64,000 nt of DNA. Source: Sphingopyxis sp. JAI128. GTDB taxonomy: Bacteria; Pseudomonadota; Alphaproteobacteria; Sphingomonadales; Sphingomonadaceae. Shown piece by piece: positions 63,787 to 64,000 of the stretch (its first letter is position 1; the number at the start of each line of letters is the position of its first letter). Below the pieces are notes generated by a model. That model saw nothing but the letters and a program-made list of their open reading frames with translations. It searched no databases and had not been told where the DNA came from. Both the position numbers and the translations under genes were made by a program. Location: assembly GCF_014207235.1 (NCBI RefSeq), contig NZ_JACHDA010000001.1, forward strand, positions 496,001 to 560,000, given 5' to 3'.

Positions 63787-64000
63787 CGCGGCGGCGTCGC
63801 GGGCTGAGCGCAGCGCGTCGCGTCGCCGGCTTTGCAGGCGGCGACATCGGCCTCCCATTTCAACCGTTCCTCCGCCGACATGGCGGCGACCCGGGCCTTT
63901 TCCGCCTCATAGGCTGCGGTTTCGTCGGCAAACACGGCTTGGTCATGCGCGACCTGCTGTTTCGCCGCCGACACTTCCTGTTCATAGGTCGTCGTTTCGG
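63783..64000 (-). CDS. Helical hypothetical protein, start beyond the right edge
   Basis: The last 72 codons of a gene that runs in from the right. The visible part is rich in Ala, Glu, Lys and Gln (VSAAKQQVAHDQAVFADET, AEKARVAAMSAEERLKWEAD), which suggests a coiled coil, and ends with two Cys (AACKAGDATRCAQ). The family cannot be decided from this piece. Confidence 0.55.
   Translation of the reverse strand, partial: ETTTYEQEVSAAKQQVAHDQAVFADETAAYEAEKARVAAMSAEERLKWEADVAACKAGDATRCAQPATPPR

Noticed and set aside
1..64000. CRISPR arrays, rRNA operons, integrases, phage genes, intact transposases
   Set aside because: I looked for regularly spaced repeats, conserved rRNA stretches, and transposase or integrase motifs and saw none.

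Overview
The window is GC-rich, densely coded alphaproteobacterial chromosome. The gene content points to the family Sphingomonadaceae, and I would guess a Sphingopyxis-like organism. The signs are two UrcA-family secreted proteins, XrtA/PEP-CTERM-type exopolysaccharide regulators (PrsK/PrsR) beside a sugar transferase, a ScfR-type regulator divergent from isocitrate lyase, many secreted amidohydrolases and peptidases, and many ATGA/GTGA start-stop overlaps. I see no rRNA, tRNA, CRISPR array, prophage, plasmid origin or intact insertion sequence. The genus is inferred from gene content only; no search was run.

Layout. 1-7 kb, minus strand: a DUF1254/DUF1214 pair, pyruvate phosphate dikinase (ppdK), and glycyl-tRNA synthetase (glyS, glyQ). 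7-12 kb, plus strand: a UrcA protein, an XRE regulator with a membrane protein, two tandem TraB/GumN-family proteins, then rplY and pth. 12-19 kb: an EnvZ/OmpR-type two-component system, an EF-hand protein, a DUF1328 peptide, an FKBP isomerase, a PaaG-like crotonase behind a perfect palindrome, an HD/MIOX-like enzyme, and two overlapping genes for secreted proteins. 19-27 kb: an Rrf2 regulator, an AT-richer island with a 48-codon gene, DUF1003 and NnrU proteins, an operon of a POT peptide transporter and two amidohydrolases, a nitroreductase and a short GntR regulator.

27-36 kb holds an exopolysaccharide block on the minus strand (sugar transferase, PrsK kinase, PrsR sigma-54 activator, TPR lipoprotein), divergent from manC (GDP-mannose supply) and an AraC regulator. 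36-49 kb has a DUF885 hydrolase, a decayed TonB-receptor fragment, an HD-GYP phosphodiesterase, the glyoxylate pair (ScfR-like regulator and aceA), a ydcH-terC operon behind a strongly structured leader, a crotonase, a LuxR-type HTH fused to a membrane segment, an M20 amidohydrolase and a DUF4893 lipoprotein. 49-64 kb has a 3-hydroxybutyrate dehydrogenase, a patatin, a zinc peptidase with an overlapping amidohydrolase, an HPP membrane protein, an S9 peptidase, valS with a coupled MATE transporter, and a LytS/LytTR two-component pair split by a MITE-like inverted-repeat element. It ends with the second UrcA protein and two unidentified genes.

How the genes fit together. Most of the window is chromosomal housekeeping plus scavenging: peptide import, secreted peptidases and amidohydrolases, fatty-acid and hydroxybutyrate turnover feeding the glyoxylate shunt, and PEP synthesis through ppdK. 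A surface-polysaccharide control module sits in the middle. No obvious defence or secretion island is present. The least explained signals are non-coding: the competing-hairpin leader before ydcH-terC, the element inside the LytS/LytTR locus, and AT-richer in-frame segments inside glyS and valS.
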